Source of the DNA: JAFDWI01 sp963764215
GTDB taxonomy: Bacteria > Actinomycetota > Acidimicrobiia > Acidimicrobiales > Iamiaceae
Assembly: GCA_963764215.1 (NCBI GenBank)
Contig: CAVXRS010000008.1
Location: 186,001 to 250,000 of the forward strand
DNA length: 64,000 bases
Direction of reading: 5' to 3'
Within the stretch, counting starts at the first letter, position 1; each line of letters opens with the position of its first letter. Made by a program: the position numbers and the translations under genes. Under the pieces are notes generated by a model. That model did no database searches. It had not been told where the DNA came from and saw nothing but the letters and a program-made list of their open reading frames with translations. This document shows positions 55,593-63,645 of the stretch, piece by piece.

Positions 55593-56156
55593 ATGAGATA
55601 TAGACGCCTTGATTGCTCTTTGGCCCTCCTCATCTTCCCGCTCATGGTCGTGGCCAGCGCGTGCGGCAAGGCGCCAGCGAAAAACGCCATCGGCCGCGGA
55701 GCGTCCTCCGCTAATGTTACGGGCGGGGCTGGCGCCGTCAGGCGGCGACCACCCGATCCTTGCACGACAATTGGGGATGACAAATCCGGAGACCTTAGGT
55801 TGCCGTCGGGCGTTTACCCAGTCTCCAGCAAATCGAACAGCCACCTTACGATTGGGCAACTCGGGTGCACCTGGAAGATTGGCAGCCGGAATGTTTCTCT
55901 TAGCTTGGATACGCACCAGCGAGTCAGCGGATCTTCCCGTCCTAGAGCCGATCCTTCCAACAAAGGACAAATCAAGGCTAAAATGCCGGGTATGGATATA
56001 CGGACACAAGGGCCGCCAGGTTTTTTTGCCATCGAAGGTGTATATCGCGGCGTTGACATCTATCTTAGTCTATCGGCCAAGAGGCTCCTCCCTATCGATG
56101 TGTACGTCACCCTTGTGAAACGGGCGCTGATAAGAGGCGCGGCCGAAGTGCATTGA
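55593..56156 (+). CDS. Predicted lipoprotein (DUF3558-like), second copy
   Basis: The 187-residue protein is a close copy of the one at 46042-46692, with the same signal (VVASACGKAPA), DPCTTIG and CTWKIGSRN. A one-base difference near 55893 changes the frame for the residues after CTWKIGSRNVSLSL relative to the first copy, and the end differs (RALIRGAAEVH). Comparing both suggests that one copy carries compensating indels. It lies 24 bp after the full tip B end, an immunity-like position. Confidence 0.55.
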   Translation: MRYRRLDCSLALLIFPLMVVASACGKAPAKNAIGRGASSANVTGGAGAVRRRPPDPCTTIGDDKSGDLRLPSGVYPVSSKSNSHLTIGQLGCTWKIGSRNVSLSLDTHQRVSGSSRPRADPSNKGQIKAKMPGMDIRTQGPPGFFAIEGVYRGVDIYLSLSAKRLLPIDVYVTLVKRALIRGAAEVH

Positions 56157-56248
56157 CGCCCATAAGGAAACGCGAAATCGGCGCCATCAACGAGCCTATT
56201 TCTGTGACCCGATGCCCTAGCGAAGGCGCCGAGGCGGACTGACCTCAG

Positions 56249-56526
56249 TTGGGAGAAATGTGGCTCGCGATCAAGGTATCGAAGGAAGACGCACCGAAGT
56301 TGGAGCGCCATTTGGAATGGATGTCTTGGGGTGGACCCGTGGATGCAATGGCGACTCGGTTTACCGTTGTGGTCCGCCGGGGTGGGAGGGCCTTGGGAAT
56401 CGAAGCAAACTTCGTTTGCACGCGCGTGCAATGCGGCTCGCGTCATCCCTGTTGCGTGTTGGGTCAGTGACGCTCGACACGGTTCTCGGTCGTCGGTTCG
56501 ATCTGACTGAGGTCTCGGCGGGGTGA
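56249..56526 (+). pseudogene. Family S small protein, second copy, frameshifted
   Basis: It starts MGEMWLAIKVSKEDAPKLER and keeps EWMSWGGPVDAMATRFTVVV, but an indel near 56395 moves the rest (HARAMRLASSLLRVGSVTLD) to another frame that ends at 56526. Apart from that it is nearly identical to 46699-46974, including the 3' junction to the next RHS core. Confidence 0.65.
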
Positions 56527-56571
56527 GACGGAGGTTCACACCCGTCAGGGGCGACGGGTTTCTCGTACAAC

Positions 56572-57567
56572 GTGAATGGGCAGCGCACCGCGGCCGGGTC
56601 GAAGGACTACAGTTGGAATGTGGCCGGCGAGCTTGCGACGTCGAACACGCCGAGTGGGTCTTACCGGTATGATCCGGAGGGTTTGCGGGTCGGGATGATT
56701 CTGGGCACGGGGTGGCGACGGTATTCCTGGGATGACCCGTCTGGGGTGGGTGAGTTGATCAGCGACAACCGTGCGGGTGGGGAGACGTTCTCTTACGTGT
56801 ACGGTCCTGATGGGATGCCCTGTGAACAACTCGACACCAACGGTGGCACGACCACGGAGGTGTGGTTGCATCAGGACGCGACCGGTTCGGTGCGACTGTC
56901 CACGGACAGTGCCGGGAACCAGACCTCGACCCAGTCGTATGACCCGTGGGGCAACGTGACCGCGACGACCGGCACACCCCCACAACTCGGGTACAACTCC
57001 GAACCGGTCGACCCGACCGGGCTGATCTACCTCCAAGCCCGCTACTACGACCCGACCACCGGCCAATTCCTCACCCGGGACCCCGCCTTCACGGCCACCC
57101 TGTCCGCCTACGGCTACACCGGCAACGACCCGGTCAACGGATCCGACCCGACCGGGCTGATCTGCGGTAAGACATTCGGCAGTGGCACGTACAATCCGGC
57201 CTGTCTCACCTCCAAGGGCTACCTGCAGAACTGCACCGGCAGCGAATGCCCAGCACACTGCCCCGTCGCCAAGTGCCCGCACGCCAACGAACAGCTTCCC
57301 GGGGCAGGGAAGACCTCGTACTACCCGTGCCCACCGACCCTCCGGGGGTCTAGCCAATCACAGAACGATGGTGAATCTGGTGCAGATAAGGCCAGAAAGG
57401 GTGCGAAGGATGGCCGAAAGGTGTACTCATATGGTTCAAACCTTTGGCGACTGTATTCTTTCTTCAAATCTGGTAAGTTGGATCCATGGTGGTTGGTTCC
57501 GAATCCGTGCTATTCGTCGCCAAATAATTTCCCGCTCGTGTGCGGCCGCAACAACAACGTTGCATGA
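56572..57567 (+). CDS. Orphan Rhs module 6 (RHS core plus tip A2)
   Basis: The 331-residue frame holds the core (LATSNTPSGSYRYDPEGLRV, YDPWGNVTATTG, LIYLQARYYDPTTGQFLTRD, DPVNGSDPTGL). The tip starts ICGKTFGSGTYNPACLTSKG and shares about 55 residues with module 1 up to GKTSYYPCP. It then differs completely: basic DKARKGAKDGRKVYSYGSN, then WRLYSFFKSGKLDPWWL and CGRNNNVA. This is one pre-toxin linker carrying two different terminal domains. It is intact, and the family S gene follows after 49 bp. Confidence 0.75.
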   Translation: MNGQRTAAGSKDYSWNVAGELATSNTPSGSYRYDPEGLRVGMILGTGWRRYSWDDPSGVGELISDNRAGGETFSYVYGPDGMPCEQLDTNGGTTTEVWLHQDATGSVRLSTDSAGNQTSTQSYDPWGNVTATTGTPPQLGYNSEPVDPTGLIYLQARYYDPTTGQFLTRDPAFTATLSAYGYTGNDPVNGSDPTGLICGKTFGSGTYNPACLTSKGYLQNCTGSECPAHCPVAKCPHANEQLPGAGKTSYYPCPPTLRGSSQSQNDGESGADKARKGAKDGRKVYSYGSNLWRLYSFFKSGKLDPWWLVPNPCYSSPNNFPLVCGRNNNVA

Positions 57568-57616
57568 TCAGAGGGGCGTTATTGTGTCGCAACCTGTGTC
57601 CGGAGGCGCCCCGACC

Positions 57617-57988
57617 ATGGCGTCGGAATTGACCGGCAAAACGGCTTGGTTCACGGTCGAGCGCGAAGACGTGGATTCCGGTAGGTTGGCGCGCTTTATG
57701 GAATGGATCTCTGTTGGTCCACCATCTCGAGCGACTCATACACTTTACACCCTGATAATTCATACTCAGTATGGAATGTACCAGTCTCGTGGATTTCGCT
57801 TTGAGTTGTCTGCAGTCCGCTTGGCAATGACCATTCTCAACACCTGCCATGTGACCAGCCCCGACGAATTCGAGATTCGGTACGGCGTGAGGAGAATCGG
57901 CACCCTGTCAGAAGAAGGCCGTGAACCCCAAGGTCCGAGTGAGACGGTCGGGCTCCCCTATTCACGCGGCCCCTCGGACAACCCATGA
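57617..57988 (+). CDS. Family S small protein, diverged homolog; candidate immunity to tip A2
   Basis: The 123-residue protein has ATG 57617 preceded by GGAGGC at 57602. Residues about 9-90 align with the small protein at 46699: TAWFTVEREDVDSGRLARFM against EMWLTIKVSKEDAPRLARLL, then EWISVGPPSRATHTLYTLII against DWMSWGGPVDAMATRFTVVV, and SAVRLAM against RAMRLAS. A C-terminal tail of about 30 residues (GTLSEEGREPQGPSETVGLP) is extra. It follows tip A2 directly, the usual place of an immunity gene. Soluble; family unknown. Confidence 0.6.
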   Translation: MASELTGKTAWFTVEREDVDSGRLARFMEWISVGPPSRATHTLYTLIIHTQYGMYQSRGFRFELSAVRLAMTILNTCHVTSPDEFEIRYGVRRIGTLSEEGREPQGPSETVGLPYSRGPSDNP

Positions 57989-58081
57989 CCGACTCGAAGC
58001 GAACCGCCGTGAATGATGTGAGGCAACGCGTCGCCACCTGTGGCCGTCGCCGAGTTGTGAGGACTGTCGCGGGGGATGGAA

Positions 58082-58345
58082 GGGCTACCTGGAAGTCCCC
58101 CGGGTTGACGGACACTTGAGTTGAGGCGACTGTGGTTGTCTCTGAAAGGAGTCCGAATGCCTGCTGCTCATCCACAGGAGTTCCGTCGTCGGGCAGTCGA
58201 GTTGGCTCGGCTGCGCGAGAAGCCGGTGGCCCAGATCGCCGCGGATCTGGGGATCTCGGCGAGTTCAACCGGTCATTGCGGCTCTTCGGACTTGCGGGGG
58301 GTGTGGGCGGGTAGGTCGGCTCGAAGGATGACCGTCCAGGGTTGA
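58082..58345 (+). mobile_element. IS3-family remnant with truncated orfA
   Basis: From 58157 the frame reads MPAAHPQEFRRRAVELARLR and EKPVAQIAADLGISAS, the helix-turn-helix start of IS3-type OrfA. It then loses homology (HCGSSDLRGVWAGRSARR) and stops at 58345. The upstream sequence at about 58089-58130 (GGAAGTCCCCCGGGTTGACG) looks like the element's left end. OrfB and the right end are missing. Confidence 0.75.
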
Positions 58346-58364
58346 GACTCCGTCCCGCGTCCGG

Positions 58365-58528
58365 GGGCGGGGGTCCAGTTGGGTTCCGTGACGTCGGGGT
58401 AGCCTCGTCGGTCCCGGGCGCATCGGGTGTCACCGGTCGGTGCGATCCATGCACACACCCTGAGGGAACAGCCACTCCATGAGCCGACGTGCACAGATGA
58501 CGCTGATGTTCGGCCTGGTCACGTTGGC
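58365..58528 (+). repeat. 164-bp direct repeat, copy 2
   Basis: Second copy of the segment at 52416-52579. It spans the probable promoter and first 17 codons of the intact glycosyltransferase gene. The two copies bracket about 5.9 kb containing the IS30 remnant, modules 5 and 6 and the IS3 remnant. Confidence 0.92.
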
Positions 58529-60056
58529 GGCGCTCACCCAGTTCGGCCACGTGATCGACGATCCGCTGATCACGCTGCGTTACGCGCACAACTTGGCCAC
58601 CGGGCACGGACCGGTCTTCAATCCCGGTGACCGGGTGGAGGGATTCACCAGCCCGCTCCACCTCGTCATCGCTGTCGTCGTGGATGCGCTTCCCGGTGGG
58701 GCGAAGCTGTTCGAGCTGAAGCTGGTGTCGCTCGTGTTCACCTACCTCGCCGCGCACCGTGCGGTGATCGTGATCCGTCGGGTGAGCCTGCCGACATGGG
58801 CGCAGATCCTGGCCACCGTGATGGTCGCGACGAGCTGGGCCTTCGTCTACAACGTCGGCGACGCCCTGGAGACCACGATGTCGGTGTGGCTGGTGCTCTG
58901 GCTGCTCGACCTGTTCCTCTCCCGGCAGGCCTTCGAAGCTTCGTGGAAGACGGGGACCGTGGCCGCCCTCGCCTTCCTGACGCGCCCGGAGAACGCCCTG
59001 ATCGTCGCTGTGTTCGCCGCAGCCGCGTGGTGGCGCGAGCGCGAAGTGTCCCGGTGGACACGGGTTCGTTGGGCACTCGTCCCGATCGGCACGGCTGCCG
59101 CGTTGACCGTGGCGCGCCTCGTCTACTACGGCCACGTGTTCCCCAACACCTACTACGCCAAGTCCGTCGCCCAACCGGCTGCGGCCCGGGACGGTGGCCG
59201 GTATCTCTGGCACATCTTCCAGCGCAACGTGGGCGGCCACTGGCAGATCCCCGGGCTGACCGTCCTGGCGGCCGTGGGCTCGGCGATCGCCCTCGGCGCC
59301 GCGTTCCTGCCCGGCCCCGACGGAACCTGGTCGCCCGCCCGCCGCTACGCCTCGGTGCTCGTCGCCGCCCAGGTCGTCTTCGTGCTCGTCTCCGGCGGCA
59401 CCGGTGGCTATCGACCCCGTTTCGTCGCCGTCATGGTCGTACCTGTGGTGCTCCTTGTCACTATGGGCGCAACGGCGATCGCCAAACGGCTCCCGGTTCC
59501 CGAAACCGCGCTCGGCATCGGGCTGATCGGGGTGATCGCCGTCGCCAGCGCCGCCGGGCTGCTGCGCTACCGGGACACCGTCGCCGCGCTCGGCCACGGG
59601 ATCTCCGACGCGTCGCTCATCGGCCAGGGCGGCCTCGGACTCAGCTCCATCTGGGTGGCCGAACCCGCGATGGCCGCCTGCGCACCGTCCGGGTCGACGA
59701 TCGCCACGAGTGAGATCGGCCTGATCGGCGCCGAACGACCCGATGTGCGCATCATCGATCTGCGCGGCCTCGTCGACGAGAACATCGCCCACCACGCGCC
59801 CCCGTCCGTGCACCAGGTGTCCGGTGTCAACGACCCGCACTGGTATCGCTCCGCCTCGGCGGTCGGGCGGGAGCTCATCCGCCGGCAGCCCACCCTGATC
59901 CTCACCTTCGACCGCGCCCCCACCGACCGCCCGATCCTGGGTGGCGACTATCACCTGGTTGCCGAGCGGAAGTTCACCGGGACCTTCACCATGCGCGCCT
60001 ACGCCCGCATCGGCGGTCCGTGCGACCGCAGCGGCCCCGGCGCGGCCAATTCGTGA
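58479..60056 (+). CDS. GT-C-type membrane glycosyltransferase (AftB/PMT-like)
   Basis: The 525-residue protein has about ten helices and a soluble C-terminal domain from about residue 380. The first loop holds the GT-C Asp-Asp motif: VIDDPLITLRYAHNLATGHG followed by FNPGDRVEGFTSPLH. This loop resembles AftB-like arabinofuranosyl and mannosyl transferases that use polyprenyl-phosphate sugars outside the membrane. The LTRPEN motif in a later loop is also typical. The sugar and acceptor are unknown. The start ATG lies inside the 164-bp repeat, so its 5' end exists twice in the window. Confidence 0.75.
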   Translation: MSRRAQMTLMFGLVTLAALTQFGHVIDDPLITLRYAHNLATGHGPVFNPGDRVEGFTSPLHLVIAVVVDALPGGAKLFELKLVSLVFTYLAAHRAVIVIRRVSLPTWAQILATVMVATSWAFVYNVGDALETTMSVWLVLWLLDLFLSRQAFEASWKTGTVAALAFLTRPENALIVAVFAAAAWWREREVSRWTRVRWALVPIGTAAALTVARLVYYGHVFPNTYYAKSVAQPAAARDGGRYLWHIFQRNVGGHWQIPGLTVLAAVGSAIALGAAFLPGPDGTWSPARRYASVLVAAQVVFVLVSGGTGGYRPRFVAVMVVPVVLLVTMGATAIAKRLPVPETALGIGLIGVIAVASAAGLLRYRDTVAALGHGISDASLIGQGGLGLSSIWVAEPAMAACAPSGSTIATSEIGLIGAERPDVRIIDLRGLVDENIAHHAPPSVHQVSGVNDPHWYRSASAVGRELIRRQPTLILTFDRAPTDRPILGGDYHLVAERKFTGTFTMRAYARIGGPCDRSGPGAANS

Positions 60057-60174
60057 GACCGCATCGGCCGTGGCGTCCGGTCAGCGTCACGGCCGGGTCC
60101 GTTCATGGAGAAGTCGAGCGGACCGCCGGGTGTCAGGGGGCTCGGCGTCGAGCTCGGGCCGCTACCGTTTGGCG

Positions 60175-60876
60175 GTGAGTGATGGCGGCGCGGCCGGACC
60201 TGGGCCGAAGACGAAGTGGTGGGAGCCCGGGAGGGCCGACTGGCAGGTCGCGGCGTCGTTCATGGTCGGGTCGTCGTGCTTCATCGTCGGCGCAGTCCCC
60301 TGGTACGTCGATGCCGTTGGTCCCGCGGCCGACGGCATCACCTTCTTCGTGGGATCGATCTTCTTCACGTTGGCCGCGCTGCTGCAGGTGCTGCTCTCAT
60401 CCGGGGTGATCCGCCCCGATGCGCGTCCTCGCACGTCGGTGCGTTGGCGCACCCGGGTCCGCAGCGTCGACCGACCCGAATGGTGGGCCGGCACGGTCCA
60501 GTTCATCGGCACGCTCATGTTCAACGTCAGCACGTTCTTCGCGATGGATCAGAGCCTGACCGCTGCCGAGGCGGCCCGACGCGTCTGGACCCCGGACGCC
60601 CGCGGGTGTCTCGCCTTTCTCATCGCCAGTGCGCTCGTGTTCGCAGATGTGAAACACCCGTGGCTGAACTGGCGACCCCGCGATCTGACCTGGTCGGTGG
60701 CAATGCTCAACATGGTCGGCTCGATCGCCTTCGCCATCTCGGCGATCGGTGCCTACACGATCCCAACGACTGGCCACATCGCAAGCTTGAAGCTCGACAA
60801 CCTCGGCACGTTCGTCGGCGGGGTGTGCTTCTTGTTCGGCGCACTGCTGCTGATCCCTCAGGAACAGCCGGACTGA
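60175..60876 (+). CDS. YrhK-domain-like membrane protein
   Basis: The 233-residue protein has five or six helices in two similar halves. The first half has WQVAASFMVGSSCFIVGAVP and FFVGSIFFTLAALLQVL, the second WSVAMLNMVGSIAFAISAIG and VGGVCFLFGALLLIPQEQ. This is the pattern of YrhK-like integral membrane proteins, whose function is unknown. The start is GTG 60175, since sequence further upstream overlaps the previous gene. Confidence 0.65.
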   Translation: MSDGGAAGPGPKTKWWEPGRADWQVAASFMVGSSCFIVGAVPWYVDAVGPAADGITFFVGSIFFTLAALLQVLLSSGVIRPDARPRTSVRWRTRVRSVDRPEWWAGTVQFIGTLMFNVSTFFAMDQSLTAAEAARRVWTPDARGCLAFLIASALVFADVKHPWLNWRPRDLTWSVAMLNMVGSIAFAISAIGAYTIPTTGHIASLKLDNLGTFVGGVCFLFGALLLIPQEQPD

Positions 60877-61046
60877 CGCTGGTCGTATCGTCCTTCGCCG
60901 CAGTCCCGTACCGCCGTGTCCTCACCCAGGTCGCCCACGGGTCCAGAGCCTTCCCGGTCCGCCCAGGCGCGTCAAGTCCGCGGCACTCGGCGAGAATGTG
61001 GGCGCAGTCACCCACCAACCGGCTCGCGTGCAACCCGGAGATCCCC

Positions 61047-62417
61047 ATGGCATTGCAAGGCTTTTCCCACATCGGCATCTGTGTCACCGACCTCGACCGG
61101 TCACGCCGCTTCTACTGTGACGTGCTCGGGTTCTCCCAGCTCTACGCGCTCGACTTCCACGACGACGAGGTCGCCGCGACCATGGAGCAGTCCGGAGCGT
61201 TCCGCTCGACGATGTTGCGTCGCGAAGACGTGCGGATCGAACTGCTGCAATGGGTCGACGTCGAAACCGTCGGCGACGGGCGGCGCAAGGCGATGAACGA
61301 GCTCGGCTTCACCCATCTGTCGTTCCGCGTCGACGACGTCGACGAGCTCACCGGAGCCGTCGAGGCCGCCGGTGGCACCGTGCACCGCCACACGCGCACC
61401 GTCCTCGGTGACGGCGAGGACGCGCCCGAGTTCATCTACATCACCGACCCGGACGGGACCCGCATCGAGCTGATGGCCAACGTCCCGGACCTTTCGACGA
61501 CGGGATCCACTGACAGCTCCGCCTTCGCCACCCCGCTCACCTTGACCGGTCCGGCACGTCGACCTCGCCAGCTGCTCGCCGAGCAGACCTTCGGCGGCCA
61601 CGCCAGCCTGCACGACGAAACGACCGCGGGCGGCCTCGGCCTCAGCGGCGCTCCCATCGAGGCACCGACCCACTTCTCACAGTTCGACCCGCTGGCGTGC
61701 GCACTGTGGGGTCGTCGCTGGTTCGAAACCGGGTGCATCAGCGCCCACTTCTCCACCATGGTCGTCGAGGGTGAGGAGGTGACCGCATCGCTGACCTCCA
61801 CGGGGCCGGGTTCGGGCACGATCGAAGCGTCCAAGCCCGACGGCAGCGTCGTGCTGCGCGGCACCGCGTCGGTCGACCCGACGGTTCAGACCGCGCTCGG
61901 CGAACGGCTCGGCCGGCTCGGCGACCCCGGCGAGCTGTTCATCGTCGATCAGCTCGAGCTCGGCATGCGATCGAAGGCAACGGCCACCGCCTCGGTCGAT
62001 TTCGAAAGCTCCAACGGCGAGCTCTACCCGTTCTCGCTGCGCCAGAAGCTCGACGCCATCACCGAACCGAGCGACTGGTATGCCTCGGATGCCAACCCGT
62101 GGGGTCGGCCGATCCTGCCCTTCGAGATGATCAGCGTGCTCGCCCAGAAGTCGGGGACCGACTTCCCGGTCCGGGGTCCGGCGATCGGATTGTTCCTGGA
62201 CCTCGAGATCCGCCTGATCGCCGGGCCGCTGTTCGTCGGCCAGTCCTACCGGATCGACCGTGAGGTCGTCGGGCTCGGCCAGAGTCGCCGCACCGAGTCC
62301 TACTGGGTCCGCAGCACGCTGACCGACGCGGACACGAACGATCCGGCCGCCGTCGTGCTGCTCCACTCGGGGGTCTTCAAGGAGTCCTACGCCGGCTATC
62401 CCGCCGACCGACTCTGA
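61047..62417 (+). CDS. VOC (glyoxalase) domain fused to a probable hotdog-type domain
   Basis: The 456-residue protein starts MALQGFSHIGICVTDLDRSR. Residues 1-145 are a VOC/glyoxalase unit with His8, GFTHLSFRVDDVDEL and ITDPDGTRIELM, so the metal ligands (His, His, Glu) are in place. After a short linker, residues about 160-456 look like an acyl-CoA hotdog or MaoC-type double domain (THFSQFDPLACALWGRRWFE, SYRIDREVVGLGQSRRTESY). I know no fixed function for such a fusion. An enzyme acting on a CoA ester is inferred from the two domain types. Confidence 0.65.
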   Translation: MALQGFSHIGICVTDLDRSRRFYCDVLGFSQLYALDFHDDEVAATMEQSGAFRSTMLRREDVRIELLQWVDVETVGDGRRKAMNELGFTHLSFRVDDVDELTGAVEAAGGTVHRHTRTVLGDGEDAPEFIYITDPDGTRIELMANVPDLSTTGSTDSSAFATPLTLTGPARRPRQLLAEQTFGGHASLHDETTAGGLGLSGAPIEAPTHFSQFDPLACALWGRRWFETGCISAHFSTMVVEGEEVTASLTSTGPGSGTIEASKPDGSVVLRGTASVDPTVQTALGERLGRLGDPGELFIVDQLELGMRSKATATASVDFESSNGELYPFSLRQKLDAITEPSDWYASDANPWGRPILPFEMISVLAQKSGTDFPVRGPAIGLFLDLEIRLIAGPLFVGQSYRIDREVVGLGQSRRTESYWVRSTLTDADTNDPAAVVLLHSGVFKESYAGYPADRL

Positions 62418-62504
62418 GCTGCGCTCACCCCGCCGGGCATCCGGACCCGGCGCGGGCCGCATCGGCCGTTGACTTCCCCGGCGGCGGTTCGTAGCTTGAC
62501 CGCC

Positions 62505-63645
62505 GTGTGGGCCATGGTCGTCAAGGAGTTCCGGGAGCTTCGGCGGGATCGACGCACGATGACGATGTTGATTGCGCTGCCGATCGTGCTGCTCCTCGTG
62601 TTCGGCTACGCCGCCAACTTCAACGTGACGTCGGTACCCACCGTGGTGAGCGGCCCGAACGCCGAGGCGGTCGCCCAGGCGCTGCCGGAGCTCTTCGACG
62701 TCACGAGCATCGACACGTCCGGATCGGCCCGGGACGCCCAGACCTACGTGCGCGACGGCAAGGCGCAGGTCGCGTTCTCCACGTCCGGGCCGGCTGCGGC
62801 GAAAGGTGCGTCGAGTACTGACACGGCCTCGTCGACGGTGGCCTACATCGACGGTTCGTCGCTGTTCACCGCCCAGGCCTCGGTCGCGGCGATCGCCCGG
62901 ATGAACGTGGTTGCGACGACCATGGGCGCACCCCAGCAGGTGGTGCGGCCCAACGTGCTGTTCAACCCCGACCTGACGACGTCGTGGGTGATGGTGCCCG
63001 CGTTGATCGGGCTGATCCTCGCGTTCATCGGCACGATCATCACCAGCCTGGGACTCGTCCGCGAACGCCAGACCGGCACGTTGGAACAGCTCGCGGTGAT
63101 GCCCTTCAAGCCTTCGGACGTGATCATCGGCAAGATCGCCCCGTACTTCGTGATCGCCGCGGTCGACATGATCGTGGTCACGGTGTTGGGCGTGGTGCTC
63201 TTCGGCGTCCCGTTCAACGGTTCGGTGCTGACCTTCGGTCTGGGCTCGGCGGTGTTCCTGTTGGTGGTCCTCGGCATGGGCGTCCTCATCTCGACGACCG
63301 CGCAGAACCAGGGGCAGGCCATCCAGACGGCGTTGATGATCCTGCTGCCCCAGATCCTGCTTTCGGGGATGATCTTCCCGCTTTCGGCGATGCCGTGGAG
63401 CGTCCGCTGGATCGGTTACGTCCTCCCGTTGACCTACTTCATCAACCTCACCCGGGGGATCATGCTGCGCGGTGCGCCGTTCTCGGCGGTGTGGTCCGGA
63501 GATCGCGATTCTGGTCGTGATGGCCGTGGTGGTGCTCACCGCCGCGATCCTGCGCTTCCGGCGGGACCTGGCGCCCAACATCGGCGAATCGGAGCGGACC
63601 GAATCCGGCGCGGCCGAACCGGTCGGCGCCGAGACGTCGTCGTGA
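62505..63645 (+). CDS. ABC-2 type exporter permease, one frameshift near the end
   Basis: GTG 62505 begins MWAMVVKEFRELRRDRRTMT. One N-terminal helix, a large outside domain (residues about 40-160) and five more helices follow: the layout of YhhJ/LinM-type ABC-2 permeases. TSLGLVRERQTGTLEQLAVM is the family's coupling segment. One extra G near 63498 (VWSGDRD instead of VWSEIAILVV) breaks the frame. With it removed, the last helix is restored and the protein ends at TGA 63643-63645, overlapping the next GTG. Confidence 0.82.

Larger units (their letters stand above)
54344..57157 (+). repeat. 2.8-kb segmental duplication, copy 2
   Basis: Second copy of the block at 44802-47607, in the same order and orientation, holding module 5, the second lipoprotein, the second family S gene and the core of module 6. 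It contains more frame-breaking indels than copy 1. Confidence 0.88.

Noticed and set aside
57837..59954. A long minus-strand frame opposite the glycosyltransferase gene
   Set aside because: It is antisense to a gene with clear helices and GT-C motifs; its composition is that of a shadow frame and it crosses repeat and IS boundaries.
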